Positions 25,010 to 33,177 of a DNA stretch of 64,000 nt are shown here, in pieces. Source of the stretch: Nocardioides lacusdianchii (GTDB taxonomy: Bacteria; Actinomycetota; Actinomycetes; Propionibacteriales; Nocardioidaceae); NCBI RefSeq assembly GCF_020102855.1, contig NZ_JADHZD010000005.1, positions 1 through 64,000 of the forward strand, given 5' to 3'. A program made the position numbers and the translations under genes. How positions within the stretch are numbered: position 1 is the stretch's first letter; every line of letters begins with the position of its first letter. The notes under the pieces were generated by a model that saw nothing but the letters and a program-made list of their open reading frames with translations, was not told the DNA's origin and did no database searches.

Positions 25010-25639
25010 ATGGAGCAACCTTCTGATGGAACGGCGGCCGTGAGCCCGGTCAGAGCACGACCAGGGCGCCGGCCGGGGCACAGTTCTACACGCGAGGAGA
25101 TAGCTCAGGCAGCCCGCGAGCAGTTCGCCGCTGGAGGCTACGACCGCGTCACCCTGAGGGCGGTCGCAGCACAGGCGGGCGTGGATGCCGCCCTCGTGGC
25201 GTACTTCTTCGGCTCGAAACGAGAGCTGTTCGACGAAGTCGTCAACTCTTCTTCGGATTCGTCCGCGCTCATGGCTCGGCTCCTGGACGGGGACCCGAGG
25301 CTCGTGGGCGAGCGCTTGGCAAGACTGGTGATCGAGGCACTCGATGAGACGGGCCGGCGAGAGCGCATCCTCGGAACCCTCCGCACCGCGGCGGTCGAAG
25401 CCGACACCGCTCGCATGATTGGCGAGAAGTTCACCACTGATCTGCTGGAACCGGTCGTGTCCCATCTCGGGGTCGGGCAGGCACCATTGCGCGCCGCGCT
25501 CGTGATGTCGCAGATCCTTGGCCTCGCCTTGGCTCGCCACGTCGTCGGCCTCGAGGATCTGACCTCTGCAAGCCAGGACGAGCTGGTGGCCGCGCTTGCT
25601 CCCACGTTGCAGCGCTACTTGGTCGGCGACATCTCCTGA
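25010..25639 (+). CDS. TetR-family transcriptional regulator
   Basis: The 209-residue protein has the TetR DNA-binding domain (TREEIAQAAREQFAAGGYDR, VTLRAVAAQAGVDAALVAYF, FGSKRELFDEVV) and a TetR_C-like helical domain (VSHLGVGQAPLRAALVMSQI). The ATG at 25010 was chosen because the frame upstream has no family sequence. It precedes an MFS transporter remnant on the same strand, which was probably its target. Confidence 0.85.
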   Translation: MEQPSDGTAAVSPVRARPGRRPGHSSTREEIAQAAREQFAAGGYDRVTLRAVAAQAGVDAALVAYFFGSKRELFDEVVNSSSDSSALMARLLDGDPRLVGERLARLVIEALDETGRRERILGTLRTAAVEADTARMIGEKFTTDLLEPVVSHLGVGQAPLRAALVMSQILGLALARHVVGLEDLTSASQDELVAALAPTLQRYLVGDIS

Positions 25640-25687
25640 CTGGCGTCCGGCTGTCCCCAAACATCGCCCACTTGCGATCTGCGTCTG

Positions 25688-26366
25688 GTGGCACTGCTGA
25701 GCCGCTACACCTGGAGGAGTAGCGCTTATCCCGGCGCCGCTCCGGCTCTGGCCACGCGAGAGACGCTGATGAGCCGGCTGTCGGTGGACACCTCGCTGTG
25801 GCTGGCCGGCGTTTTCATGTTCATCACCGGCGCCGGCATAGGGATGGTGATGCAGGTCCTCGTGCTGGCGACCCAGAATGCGGTGCCCCATGCCGACCTC
25901 GGCGTCGCCACCTCCGGCGCCACCTTCTTCCGCTCCCTGGGCGGCGCGATGGGAGTCGCCGTCTTCGGTGCACTGCTCACCCACCGGCTCCGCGACACCA
26001 TCCCCGCCCAGCTGAAGGCGGCCGGGGTGAGCGCCGACCAGATGCCCGCCGGGTCCGCCCCCCCAGGGCAGCCCCGAGCAGATCGCCGCGCTACCCGAGC
26101 CCATCCATCTCGCGGTCACCAGCGGGTTCGCCGAGGCGCTGAAGACCACGTTCCTCGCCGCCGTACCGTTCGCGATCCTCGGGTTCGTCATCCTGCTGTT
26201 CCTGCGGGAGACCCCGTTGCGACAGACCCGGGGACACACCTCGGGCGAGGACCTCGCCGCCGCGTTCGAGACCTCCGTCGACCCCGACGCACATCTCACC
26301 GACGACGAAGACACCCCACGGCCCGAGAACCCCCCGCCCCCGGGGAGGCCACCCCGCCGTCGCTAG
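25688..26366 (+). pseudogene. MFS (DHA2/EmrB-like) drug transporter C-terminal remnant
   Basis: The first frame gives the last helices of an EmrB/QacA-type permease: LMSRLSVDTSLWLAGVFMFI, TGAGIGMVMQVLVLATQNAV, SGATFFRSLGGAMGVAVFGA. A run of seven C (26058-26064) coincides with a frameshift; the C-terminus continues in another frame as SPEQIAALPEPIHLAVTSGF, LAAVPFAILGFVILLFLRET to the TAG at 26366. The first ten or so helices are missing, so it is a true truncation as well as a frameshift. It follows a TetR gene. Confidence 0.75.
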
Positions 26367-26857
26367 GCAGGCCCGGTCCCCCCGGCGTCCGCGCCCCCGT
26401 CGGCTGCGAGGATGCGCAACGCCTCGTCGGCATGGGCCTCCATCCGCAGCTCACTACGAATCACTCCCCGCACGCGCTGGTCGGAGCCGATCACGAAGGT
26501 GCTCCGCCGCGGCGGCAACCCGAGAAGATTCCGCTGCGCACCGTAGGCAACAGCCACGGCCCCCTCGGCGTCGGAGAGCAACCGGTACCCCAGGTCATGC
26601 TCGGCGTCGAACTGACGCTGACGAGCCACGGAGTCGCGGCTGACCCCCACCCTGGTCGCACCGGCCGCCGCGAACTCCGCAGCCAAGTCACGGAAATGGC
26701 AGCTCTCCGCGGTACAGCCCCGACTCATCGCCAACGGGTAGAAGAACAGCACCACCGGCCCGGCCACGAGCAGCCGACTCAACCGGACCGGAGTCTCATG
26801 CTGGTCGGGCAGCTTGAAGTCCGGAGCAAGGTCACCGACACCTATCGGTCCGCTCAT
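26363..26857 (-). CDS. Peroxiredoxin (BCP/AhpC-TSA type)
   Basis: The 164-residue cytoplasmic protein has the thioredoxin-fold peroxiredoxin layout: GDLAPDFKLPDQHETPVRLS, VVLFFYPLAMSRGCTAESCH with peroxidatic C48 and putative resolving C53 five residues later, as in bacterioferritin comigratory protein, and SRDSVARQRQFDAEHDLGYR. It reduces hydrogen peroxide or organic peroxides. The start at 26857 (MSGPIGVGDLAPDF) fits the family; the frame continues four codons upstream. It overlaps the end of the MFS remnant by four bases and lies next to a DoxX gene. Confidence 0.88.
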   Translation of the reverse strand: MSGPIGVGDLAPDFKLPDQHETPVRLSRLLVAGPVVLFFYPLAMSRGCTAESCHFRDLAAEFAAAGATRVGVSRDSVARQRQFDAEHDLGYRLLSDAEGAVAVAYGAQRNLLGLPPRRSTFVIGSDQRVRGVIRSELRMEAHADEALRILAADGGADAGGTGPA

Positions 26858-26909
26858 CGACGACCCCATCCGGTACCGGCCAGTCGGTTCGGATCGCCGG
26901 ACACGCCGC

Positions 26910-27335
26910 TCAGCCCAGGTCGAACAGCGGGTCGGTCAGGGTGAGCCCCAGATCAGGGCCGGCCCAGCCGTACAGGACCAACACCATCAGCGCCGCCCCG
27001 GCCAGCGCCAGGTCTTTGAGGAACTGGGTCTGCTCCATCATCCGCTGCTGAGGATCCTCGACGCCCCACGGGCCGTGCATGACCACCGCCGTCGGAACCA
27101 GGAAGACCACCAGGAACAGCGCGCCCAGGTCGCCCCATACGCCCAGCAGGACCATCAGTGCGCCGGCCACGATCAGCAGCCCCGTCCCGAAGACCGCTGT
27201 CGGGGCGAGCGCCTGAGGAACCCCGCGCGAGGCCGTGTACTGGGCCATCATCTTGGTCTGGGTCAGGTGCCCGAATCCCGACATCAAGAACAACGCGGCG
27301 AACAGGATGCGCCCCACCAACACGAGTACGTCCAC
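26910..27335 (-). CDS. DoxX-family membrane protein
   Basis: A four-helix DoxX/SURF4-like membrane protein of 141 residues from the GTG at 27335: VGRILFAALFLMSGFGHLTQ, LLIVAGALMVLLGVWGDLGA, FLVVFLVPTAVVMHG and a last helix LAGAALMVLVLYGWAG. GGAAGG lies upstream of that GTG. The frame can be extended to a TTG at 27413, which would abut the operator, so the shorter start is preferred. It is divergent from an HxlR regulator, a common arrangement in which thiol or aldehyde stress induces the DoxX gene. Confidence 0.8.
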   Translation of the reverse strand: MDVLVLVGRILFAALFLMSGFGHLTQTKMMAQYTASRGVPQALAPTAVFGTGLLIVAGALMVLLGVWGDLGALFLVVFLVPTAVVMHGPWGVEDPQQRMMEQTQFLKDLALAGAALMVLVLYGWAGPDLGLTLTDPLFDLG

Positions 27336-27414
27336 GGTCAGCCACCAGACCTTCCACGTCGAGGTGCGGAGCAGAACTGTGGGCCGTCCGCTCCATGGCC
27401 ATCCTAGCCACAAA

Positions 27415-27444
27415 ACTTACGTATGGTAAGTACTCTTCGTAAGT
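27415..27444. promoter_or_regulatory. HxlR operator candidate: three ACTTAC/GTAAGT half-sites
   Basis: ACTTAC (27415-27420) and GTAAGT (27426-27431) form a perfect inverted repeat with 5-bp spacer; a second GTAAGT follows at 27439-27444. The AT-rich element lies between the divergent DoxX and HxlR genes. Probable HxlR binding site; unproven. Confidence 0.6.
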
Positions 27445-27543
27445 GGTGTTGAAAGTGGGTGTGCCCTGCGACGACGTGACCCCGCCGCGCGTGGTGTCCG
27501 GCCAAAGGTTCCTCGCGACGAACCGAAACGTCATGATGGACCA

Positions 27544-27915
27544 GTGACGCAGCAGAGCAGCACTCCCGGACAATGGCCGCCTGGCCACTGCCTCGGCCTG
27601 CAGCAAGCGCTGGAACTCATCGGCGGCAGATGGACGGGCAGCATCCTGCTCGCAGTGCTCTCCGGAGCCCGGCGGTTCAGCGACATCCGCGTCGCCGTGC
27701 CTGGCGTATCGGATCGGCTGCTGTGCGACCGCCTGCGCCGGCTCGAGGCCGAGGGACTCCTTGAGCGTCACACCGCCACGGATCCGGGCCTGGTCGGGTA
27801 TTCCCCGACCGCGGCAGCGCAGGCGCTCGTGCCCGCGCTACGCGCGTTGTCAGACTGGACCACGCATTGGAGGGGCGGGACCGGGCGCGAATCCGACACC
27901 GGGCCCGGCCGTTGA
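27544..27915 (+). CDS. HxlR-family transcriptional regulator
   Basis: The 123-residue protein is a typical HxlR winged-helix regulator: CLGLQQALELIGGRWTGSIL, LAVLSGARRFSDIRVAVPGV, SDRLLCDRLRRLEAEGLLER. It has a conserved N-terminal cysteine (C16), which in several HxlR proteins senses electrophiles. The start is a GTG at 27544. It is divergent from doxX, with the operator candidate about 100 bp upstream. Confidence 0.85.
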   Translation: MTQQSSTPGQWPPGHCLGLQQALELIGGRWTGSILLAVLSGARRFSDIRVAVPGVSDRLLCDRLRRLEAEGLLERHTATDPGLVGYSPTAAAQALVPALRALSDWTTHWRGGTGRESDTGPGR

Positions 27916-28067
27916 ATCCGAGCGCCGTCCTGAGCTGTTCGTGCTGCTCAGGTTGTACCAACCGCTGCCGAGACTCTGAGGCAACCGCCACCAGGATCGG
28001 CACCCACGGGACTGCAGACCTTCGGAACACGAGGCGTCGGGAAGTACGGCGCCCGACGATGGGCCCG

Positions 28068-28556
28068 TCATCGCGGCATGCCCTGGTTGAAGTGGGTCAC
28101 GTCCACCGAAAGGAAGAGGGCCGTGGCGGAGGCGACACGCGACCCTCCGAGCTGCTTCATGTCGGCTTCCATGAAGAGCTTGCGCCCTTCTGTCCGGACG
28201 ACCCTGGCCGCGAGATCGTAGGTGGTGCCGAGGATGACCGGTGAGTCGTAGAGCACCTCGAGCTTCCGGGTCACCGCAGGACCGCCCGTGAGGTAGAGCA
28301 GGAACCCGAAGAGGTCGTCGAAAACGGTTGCTACGGCACCGCCGTGGGCGATCCCGGGGGCGCCCACGTGACGTTCGTCGAAGACGTGGGTCGCGTGCAC
28401 CTCCTCGCCTCGACGACGGGCGGTGAGGTGGTGGCCGTGTGGGTTGTCGGGGCCACAGGCGAGGCAGTGGGTGTGGTGCGGCGGAAGCTGAGCACCATCA
28501 GCGTGCGGCCGGAACTTCTCGTTCCAGCTGGCGAGGAGCTCCTCCATGCTGCTCAC
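28068..28556 (-). CDS. PaaI-family hotdog thioesterase
   Basis: The 162-residue protein has a single hotdog domain: HTHCLACGPDNPHGHHL, then GIAHGGAVATVFDDLFGFLL with the HGG loop at 71-73 and the catalytic Asp at about 80, and VILGTTYDLAARVVRTEGRK. It should hydrolyse acyl-CoA thioesters. Its start overlaps the stop of the upstream TetR gene by four bases, so the two are translationally coupled and the regulator probably controls it together with itself. Confidence 0.85.
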   Translation of the reverse strand: MSSMEELLASWNEKFRPHADGAQLPPHHTHCLACGPDNPHGHHLTARRRGEEVHATHVFDERHVGAPGIAHGGAVATVFDDLFGFLLYLTGGPAVTRKLEVLYDSPVILGTTYDLAARVVRTEGRKLFMEADMKQLGGSRVASATALFLSVDVTHFNQGMPR

Positions 28557-29179
28557 AGCGGCTCACTCCGCCGCTGGTCGCGACTGCCAGGTGTCGCGAG
28601 ACCGTCGAGGACCAGCTCGCTGACCGCGGCAGAGAAGCGCGCTGCGTCGGCGGATGGGTCGGCGGACGGCCCCTCCACGGCCGCGCTGAGGCCAGCGAGG
28701 GTGATGGCACCGAAGACGCTCAAGGCCACGGCGCCCGGATCGGCGACCTGGCGCAGCGACCCGTCGGAGACACCCTCAGCCAATAGTTGCTCGATCGGTT
28801 CGTAGAAGGCAGTCCGCAGTGCCGCCGCCAACTCGAGCAGCCGGGTCGCGCGTCCGAGGTCGCCGACCAGTGCCCGACACAAGGACGGGTGCTCGAGCAT
28901 CACGCCCAGCTGCGCTTGCACAGCCGCCTCCAGTCGGGTCCGCGCGTTCTCCTCGCTCGCCACCGCAACACCGACCGCCCCGGCGATCATGTCCAACAGG
29001 TCGCCGAGGAGAAACTCCAGCACCGCGTTCTTGCCGTCGAGGTGGTAATAAATCGTGGCCTTGGGGATGCCCGTGGCCTCAGCGATGTCTTCGATCTTGG
29101 TGCCGTCCAGACCGCGCTCCGCGATCAGCTCCGCCGCCCCGTAGAGCTGACTGGCCAACTTCGCTGGAAGCTTCCTCAT
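28553..29179 (-). CDS. TetR-family transcriptional regulator
   Basis: The 208-residue protein has a TetR domain (YGAAELIAERGLDGTKIEDI, AEATGIPKATIYYHLDGKNA) and a TetR_C-type helical domain (EHPSLCRALVGDLGRATRLL). The coupled thioesterase downstream suggests control of acyl-CoA metabolism. A palindrome-like AT-rich patch at about 29240-29262 (TCGTAGTTGTACTTCCAGTACAA region) precedes the gene. Confidence 0.85.
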   Translation of the reverse strand: MRKLPAKLASQLYGAAELIAERGLDGTKIEDIAEATGIPKATIYYHLDGKNAVLEFLLGDLLDMIAGAVGVAVASEENARTRLEAAVQAQLGVMLEHPSLCRALVGDLGRATRLLELAAALRTAFYEPIEQLLAEGVSDGSLRQVADPGAVALSVFGAITLAGLSAAVEGPSADPSADAARFSAAVSELVLDGLATPGSRDQRRSEPL

Positions 29180-29376
29180 CCCACACGTCTCCGTTCACTT
29201 GCCGCCCAGCTCGGGAGGTCACGGCTCTCGACCTACGCGACATCGTAGTTGTACTTCCAGTACAAACCATGAGTTCAGGAGATGACGTGGTCAACCGAGC
29301 GACCTCGGGTGGGCGGCACGCCCGTCGCCCCCACCCACCTGTCCGTACTCGACGTCGATCACACCGAGGGCCGCTG

Positions 29377-29595
29377 ATGAAGGAGCGACCGCGAAGGAGA
29401 TGTTCGGGGAGCGACCAGCCACTGACCGATAGCCCGTTCGACGCCGAGGTGATCGCCGATCCCTATCCCCTCTACCGAGAGCTGCGCGCCAACGCCCCGG
29501 CCCACTGGTCGCGCAAGGCCAACTCGTGGGTCCTCCGCCGGTACGACGACGTCTCCGCCGCGCTCGCCGACCCGGCGACGTACTCCTGGCAATAA
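29377..29595 (+). pseudogene. Cytochrome P450 N-terminal fragment
   Basis: After an ATG at 29377 the frame reads SPFDAEVIADPYPLYRELRA, NAPAHWSRKANSWVLRRYDD, VSAALADPATYSWQ and stops at 29595. This is the conserved first 70 residues of a bacterial P450; the I-helix, ExxR and heme-cysteine regions, about 330 residues, are missing. The neighbouring TetR and thioesterase may once have belonged to the same locus. Confidence 0.7.
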
Positions 29596-30125
29596 TGCAT
29601 TTGACCCCGGATGACCTCCTCGCATTCAACACACACGAGCCGAGCCAAGGTCATCCTCAAGGGACGATGCCCCCTTGCCTGCGGGCGACTGATGCTGGTT
29701 CAAGGCATAGCGATCCACCAGGACACATGTGCCTCGCCGGGACTCGGCGGAGGTGGTCAGAACGTGCAGCGACGAACCAGCCAGCATCCAGGGTTGTGCC
29801 GAGGTTGAGCAGGCGATCGGATCATCGTTCTCGCAGAGCGCGTTCCTCCTGCGCTTGCCCGCGTCCACCTCGGGGAGGTTGCCGACGAGCACTCGGTCGA
29901 GCTTGTCGATCTGGCGCGCACTGTGATAGCCACCGCCGTCGGGTGCGCCATCACCAAGGTTGCCCCAAAGACAGGCGCCCGACGTCGTGGAGATCCTCGA
30001 CCAGGTATGTGGCGATCTGCTGTCGTAGGCACAACCGTACGGTGCGGATTGGCATTCCAATGTGAGACACATCCTTCTCGATGCCCCACGAGAACGTCCC
30101 GCCCACCTCCTCCTCGTTTGCTCCT
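29596..30125. other. Unassigned sequence between P450 and RibD_C fragments
   Basis: No frame here is recognisable. Short codon-biased runs on both strands (for example ARVHLGEVADEHSVELVDLA on the plus strand near 29860-29920) suggest fragments of former genes. Confidence 0.4.
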
Positions 30126-30345
30126 GGTCAGCGCGGAGTCGCTGATTCAGTACAACCGGGACCTGCGGATGGTATTCGGGGCGACCACCTACCGGGCCCA
30201 TGCCCAGATGCTCGCCGCAGGCGACCAGATCGAGTAACTCGGACACATGGGTCACCCCCATGCCGGGCCTTCTCGCCATTGTGGCGGCACCCCTGGTCCC
30301 GTTGGCCGAACCTCGTGCGGGACCTGAGCAGGCCAGCCCACTGAC
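30126..30345 (+). pseudogene. RibD_C / DHFR-like fragment
   Basis: The plus strand reads YNRDLRMVFGATTYRAHAQM, LAAGDQIE then a stop, and continues in another frame with DTWVTPMPGLLAIV and in a third with WPNLVRD. These are consecutive blocks of a RibD_C protein (vMGAtTYR...; LP..V.S.tL.PL.WPN..LVrdD). Both ends are missing. Third RibD_C remnant of the window. Confidence 0.5.
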
Positions 30346-30645
30346 CAATGCCCGGGCGTCCCGGATGACCCGTCCGCGAAGCTCGCCGGTGACGGGGCGC
30401 TCTGCGGGGAGAGCTCGTGTCCGGACCGGCCTACCTTGACGGCAACCACGCAAATGGCCGATCTCGTCAAGGTCTCCCGCGGGCGGGCCATCAATCCTTC
30501 GTGCATCTCGACACCGGGCGAGCTGCCGACGATCGGCGAGGGTGCAGTGGATCGTTCCACTCTGCGATTGATGCAGATTCGTCACCACAGTTTGAAGCGC
30601 CCCGGGTTTGATGCCGCATTCTTGTGGGTTGAGGGGATGCGAACC

Positions 30646-30956
30646 ATGCCGAAGAAGATCGATCCGCGGGTCAAGGGGCGATGCGTGCGGTAGGTGCTGG
30701 AGCACCTGCCGGAGTACCCGTCGCTGACCGCGGCCGCCGAGTCCGTCGCACGTCGCGAGGGGGTGGGCAGGAGACGGTTCGTCGCTGGGTCGTGCAGGCT
30801 CAGATCGACGGTGGACAGCGCCAGGGTGCGACTGGCGAGGAGCTGGCTGAGATCAAGGACCTGAAGGCCAAGGTCCGTCGGCTCGAGGAGGACAACGAGA
30901 TCCTGCGTCGGGCCTCGATCTTCTTCGCGGGGGAGCTCGACCACCCCGATCGCTGA
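30646..30956 (+). pseudogene. IS3-family OrfA with internal stop and frameshift
   Basis: The ATG at 30646 opens MPKKIDPRVKGRCVR, followed by an in-frame TAG at 30691, then LEHLPEYPSLTAAAESVARR, a frameshift near 30765, and the leucine-zipper tail GEELAEIKDLKAKVRRLEED, NEILRRASIFFAGELDHPDR to the TGA at 30956. The tail is the site where IS3 elements normally shift into orfB. Dead copy. Confidence 0.75.
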
Positions 30957-31258
30957 TCGTCGCGCGCGGACCTATCGCGACTGGGCAAGGACGAACAGGC
31001 CGGTCGCAGCCACGGCAAACGGGCCGGAGACTTGCTCGACCGCGACTTCACCGCCGAGGCGCCGAACCGGACCTGGGTCATGACTTCACCTACGTCCGAA
31101 CCTGGGCCGGCTTCGTCTACACCGCGTTCATCCTCGACGTGTTTGCCCAGAAGATCGTCGCCTGGAACGTGGCACCGACCAACCCTTGGGCTGATGACCC
31201 AGTGGAGTTCGAGCAAGCCCACTACGCGACTCTCAACCGAGAGCCGGAACCCGTATAG
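30957..31258 (+). pseudogene. IS3-family OrfB fragments
   Basis: Pieces of the integrase domain remain: GKRAGDLLDRDFTAEAPNRT, DFTYVRTWAGFVYTAFILDV, FAQKIVAWNVA, then a jump to HYATLNREPEPV at the C-terminus. The segment with the second Asp and the Glu of the DDE triad is deleted and at least one frameshift is present. Confidence 0.7.
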
Positions 31259-31436
31259 GAGCGGCAGAGAACCTGGGGCGCTTCATTTGGGCACGTGCGG
31301 TGATGCCGCTAGCGTCTGCGCTGACCGCTGAGGCGTGCGCGGACCGGGACGCGCCGCGGTACCTGCATCACCGCAGGACCGTCGGTCATCAGCAGGAGTG
31401 CGCCGCGACGCCAGCGGCGTAGGGGGAAGCTGCAAC

Positions 31437-31907
31437 GTGATCACATGGGTGGTGCGCCGCGTCGCGCCCGAGGACCGGACCGAGTGGGAGCGGCTCTACC
31501 TGGGCTACTGCGCGTTCTACGAGCGCGAGGTCACCCGGGCGCAGCTGGACACGCTCTGGACGTGGATCCAGGAGCGCCGTCTCGTCTCGTTCGTGGCATG
31601 CTCGGCCCAAGATCCTGGAGAGCTCGCCGGCCTCGCTCACGTCCGTGAGTTCATCCGTCCGGTGGCCGGCGTGGTGGCCGGATTCCTCGACGACCTGTAC
31701 GTCGACCCCGCGCACCGGGGCACCGGCGTCGTCCAGTCCCTCCTCGACGCAGTCCGCGAGCACGCGAGCGCCGAGGGGTGGGAGCGGGTCCGCTGGATCA
31801 CCGCGGAGTCCAACGGCCGGGCACGTGCGGTCTACGACCGCGTGGCCACCCGTACGGCCTGGGTCACCTACGACATGACCGACATCGACGCGGAGATGCG
31901 CGCATGA
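31437..31907 (+). CDS. GNAT-family N-acetyltransferase
   Basis: The 156-residue protein is a single GNAT domain: VVRRVAPEDRTEWERLYLGY, AGLAHVREFIRPVAGVVAGF, LDDLYVDPAHRGTGVVQSLL with the acetyl-CoA-binding RGTGV loop, and WITAESNGRARAVYDRVATR. GGGGGAAG precedes the GTG at 31437, which sets the start. Its stop overlaps by four bases (ATGA) the start of a MetRS-like remnant, so the two formed an operon. Substrate unknown. Confidence 0.85.
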   Translation: MITWVVRRVAPEDRTEWERLYLGYCAFYEREVTRAQLDTLWTWIQERRLVSFVACSAQDPGELAGLAHVREFIRPVAGVVAGFLDDLYVDPAHRGTGVVQSLLDAVREHASAEGWERVRWITAESNGRARAVYDRVATRTAWVTYDMTDIDAEMRA

Positions 31908-32090
31908 CCCGGCTGGCTGACCTGCTCGCTGACGTCGACCGGGCGGGGCAGGCGCACTTCCTGACGCCCGTCTGCCTGGTGCCCAACGGTAGGGGCGCAC
32001 CTCGGCCACGTGGCCGGTCCGCTGCTGCGGATGGACGTCCTGCGGCGGATTCTCCGGTGGTCCGGAGCGGGCACGGAGCGTGAAGGTCCG
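31904..32090 (+). pseudogene. Class I aminoacyl-tRNA-synthetase-like (MetRS-type) N-terminal remnant
   Basis: The ATG coupled to the GNAT gene reads MTRLADLLADVDRAGQAHFL, TPVCLVPNGRG, then after a one-base shift near 31992 HLGHVAGPLLRMDVLRRILR. This matches the first strand and HIGH-type motif (here HLGH) of methionyl-tRNA-synthetase-like proteins, of which small paralogues occur beside GNAT genes in some actinobacteria. About 90 percent of the protein is missing. Assignment rests on these motifs only. Confidence 0.5.
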
Positions 32091-32285
32091 ATGACTGACG
32101 AGGACCTCCTGCGCATGGCTTCTATGGTGCGTTCGGTCCGCTGGGCGCTACTTGTGCGCCTCCTTCTGGAAGCTGGCGCAGACAATGACGTACTGGGTCA
32201 ATCTGCTGCAACGTTCCGTGCCTACGCTCAGAGTGAGGAGTTCTGGCGCGGGCAGCATCCCCGGATCTTCGACACGTCGAGCTGA
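32091..32285 (+). CDS. Small hypothetical protein
   Basis: A 64-residue frame (MTDEDLLRMASMVRSVRWAL, LVRLLLEAGADNDVLGQSAA, TFRAYAQSEEFWRGQHPRIF) is in frame with the second part of the MetRS-like remnant. It could be an independent small helical protein or simply run-on reading. No clear family or ribosome-binding site. Confidence 0.3.
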   Translation: MTDEDLLRMASMVRSVRWALLVRLLLEAGADNDVLGQSAATFRAYAQSEEFWRGQHPRIFDTSS

Positions 32286-32464
32286 CCCGTCACCTGTTCC
32301 GTGCCTTCGATCCAGGATGTGCACTGCAGACTCGAAGTGTCGTCGCTGCAGATTGACAGGTGATTGCGCGCGTATGACCTGCAGACTCCGCAATCGTCGG
32401 CACATGTGCGAGCGGGCCGCTTCCCGCCCGACGATGGGATCGAACAGGTGTTCTATTCTGGAGC

Positions 32465-32713
32465 ATGCCTCGCCAGCCGCCGTTCCACGTGTGGGTGGAC
32501 CTGACGGGCCGGTGGTCCGTGCCCGCGCCCGGCGTTCTCCTCGCGTGGAGGCACTCTGATCGCCGAGGTTGGGAGGCGTGGGTGGTGCGCGTCGAGTCCT
32601 ACTCGACCGGCACCGGGTCCGAGGTGCTCATGTCCCAGTCGTGGGTGTCGGCTGCCCTGGTGCGCCCCGCGGACAATCACGTGAGCCCGCGCGGTCAGGT
32701 CAGTCGAACCTGA
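32465..32713 (+). CDS. Small conserved-looking hypothetical protein
   Basis: The 82-residue frame (MPRQPPFHVWVDLTGRWSVP, APGVLLAWRHSDRRGWEAWV, VRVESYSTGTGSEVLMSQSW) reads like a small beta-barrel-like protein with many Trp residues and good codon bias. No family was recognised. It converges on and overlaps the GNAT gene at 32700 by 14 bp. Confidence 0.5.
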   Translation: MPRQPPFHVWVDLTGRWSVPAPGVLLAWRHSDRRGWEAWVVRVESYSTGTGSEVLMSQSWVSAALVRPADNHVSPRGQVSRT

Positions 32714-33119
32714 CGAAGGCCCGCAGCGACCCGTCGTCCAGGTCGCGGACCTCCGCGAATCCCAGCGACTCGTAGAACGCCCGCTGTCCGGGCTCGTCGT
32801 CGGTGAGCAGCACCTTCTGCCGGACGTGCTCGAAGGGTGCCATGACCTCGGTCACGAGTCGCTTGCCCAGCCCGCCGCCCTGCTCGTCGGGGTGGACCAG
32901 CACGTCCTGCAGGTAGGCGATGGTGGCGCCGTCGCTGACGACCCGGGCGAGGCCCACCAGTCGGCCTCCGCGTCGCGCGGTGACCACGTGTGCCGAGCCT
33001 CGCACCGCCCGCTCGAGGGTGTCGAGGTCGCGGGTGTAGGCCGCCCAGCCGACGGCGTCGTACAGGCCGGCGAGCTCGTCCCGGTCGGGGATCATCGCTG
33101 CGGAGGTCTCGATCGTCAC
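32700..33119 (-). CDS. GNAT-family N-acetyltransferase
   Basis: The 139-residue protein is a compact GNAT domain: GLYDAVGWAAYTRDLDTLER, LVGLARVVSDGATIAYLQDV, LVHPDEQGGGLGKRLVTEVM (acetyl-CoA pyrophosphate loop QGGGLG), and ESLGFAEVRD at the C-terminus. The pattern resembles YitI/aminoglycoside-type small acetyltransferases; the substrate is unknown. It sits 58 bp before another GNAT gene end on the same strand. Confidence 0.87.
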   Translation of the reverse strand: MTIETSAAMIPDRDELAGLYDAVGWAAYTRDLDTLERAVRGSAHVVTARRGGRLVGLARVVSDGATIAYLQDVLVHPDEQGGGLGKRLVTEVMAPFEHVRQKVLLTDDEPGQRAFYESLGFAEVRDLDDGSLRAFVRFD

Positions 33120-33177
33120 GGGCGGATCCTCCGCGACGCGGGCGGAGTCCGCAATCGGATTGTGGGTGCGCCGCGCC

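Larger units (their letters stand above)
30593..31285 (+). mobile_element. IS3-family relic with both ends but an internal deletion
   Basis: The left end TGAAGCGCCCCGGGTTTGAT (30593) and right end (31261-31285, complement TGAAGCGCCCCAGGTTCTCT) are inverted repeats sharing the first 11 bases. The 693-bp length is about half that of a normal IS3 element. It contains a broken orfA and only parts of orfB. No clear target duplication was found (GTT left, TTT right). Confidence 0.8.

Noticed and set aside
29626..30705. 359-codon minus-strand open frame
   Set aside because: No recognisable domain; it reads across RibD_C and IS3 remnants on the opposite strand.
31904..32285. Single intact gene after the GNAT
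   Set aside because: The tRNA-synthetase-like start requires a frameshift near 31992 and the remaining sequence has no synthetase features.
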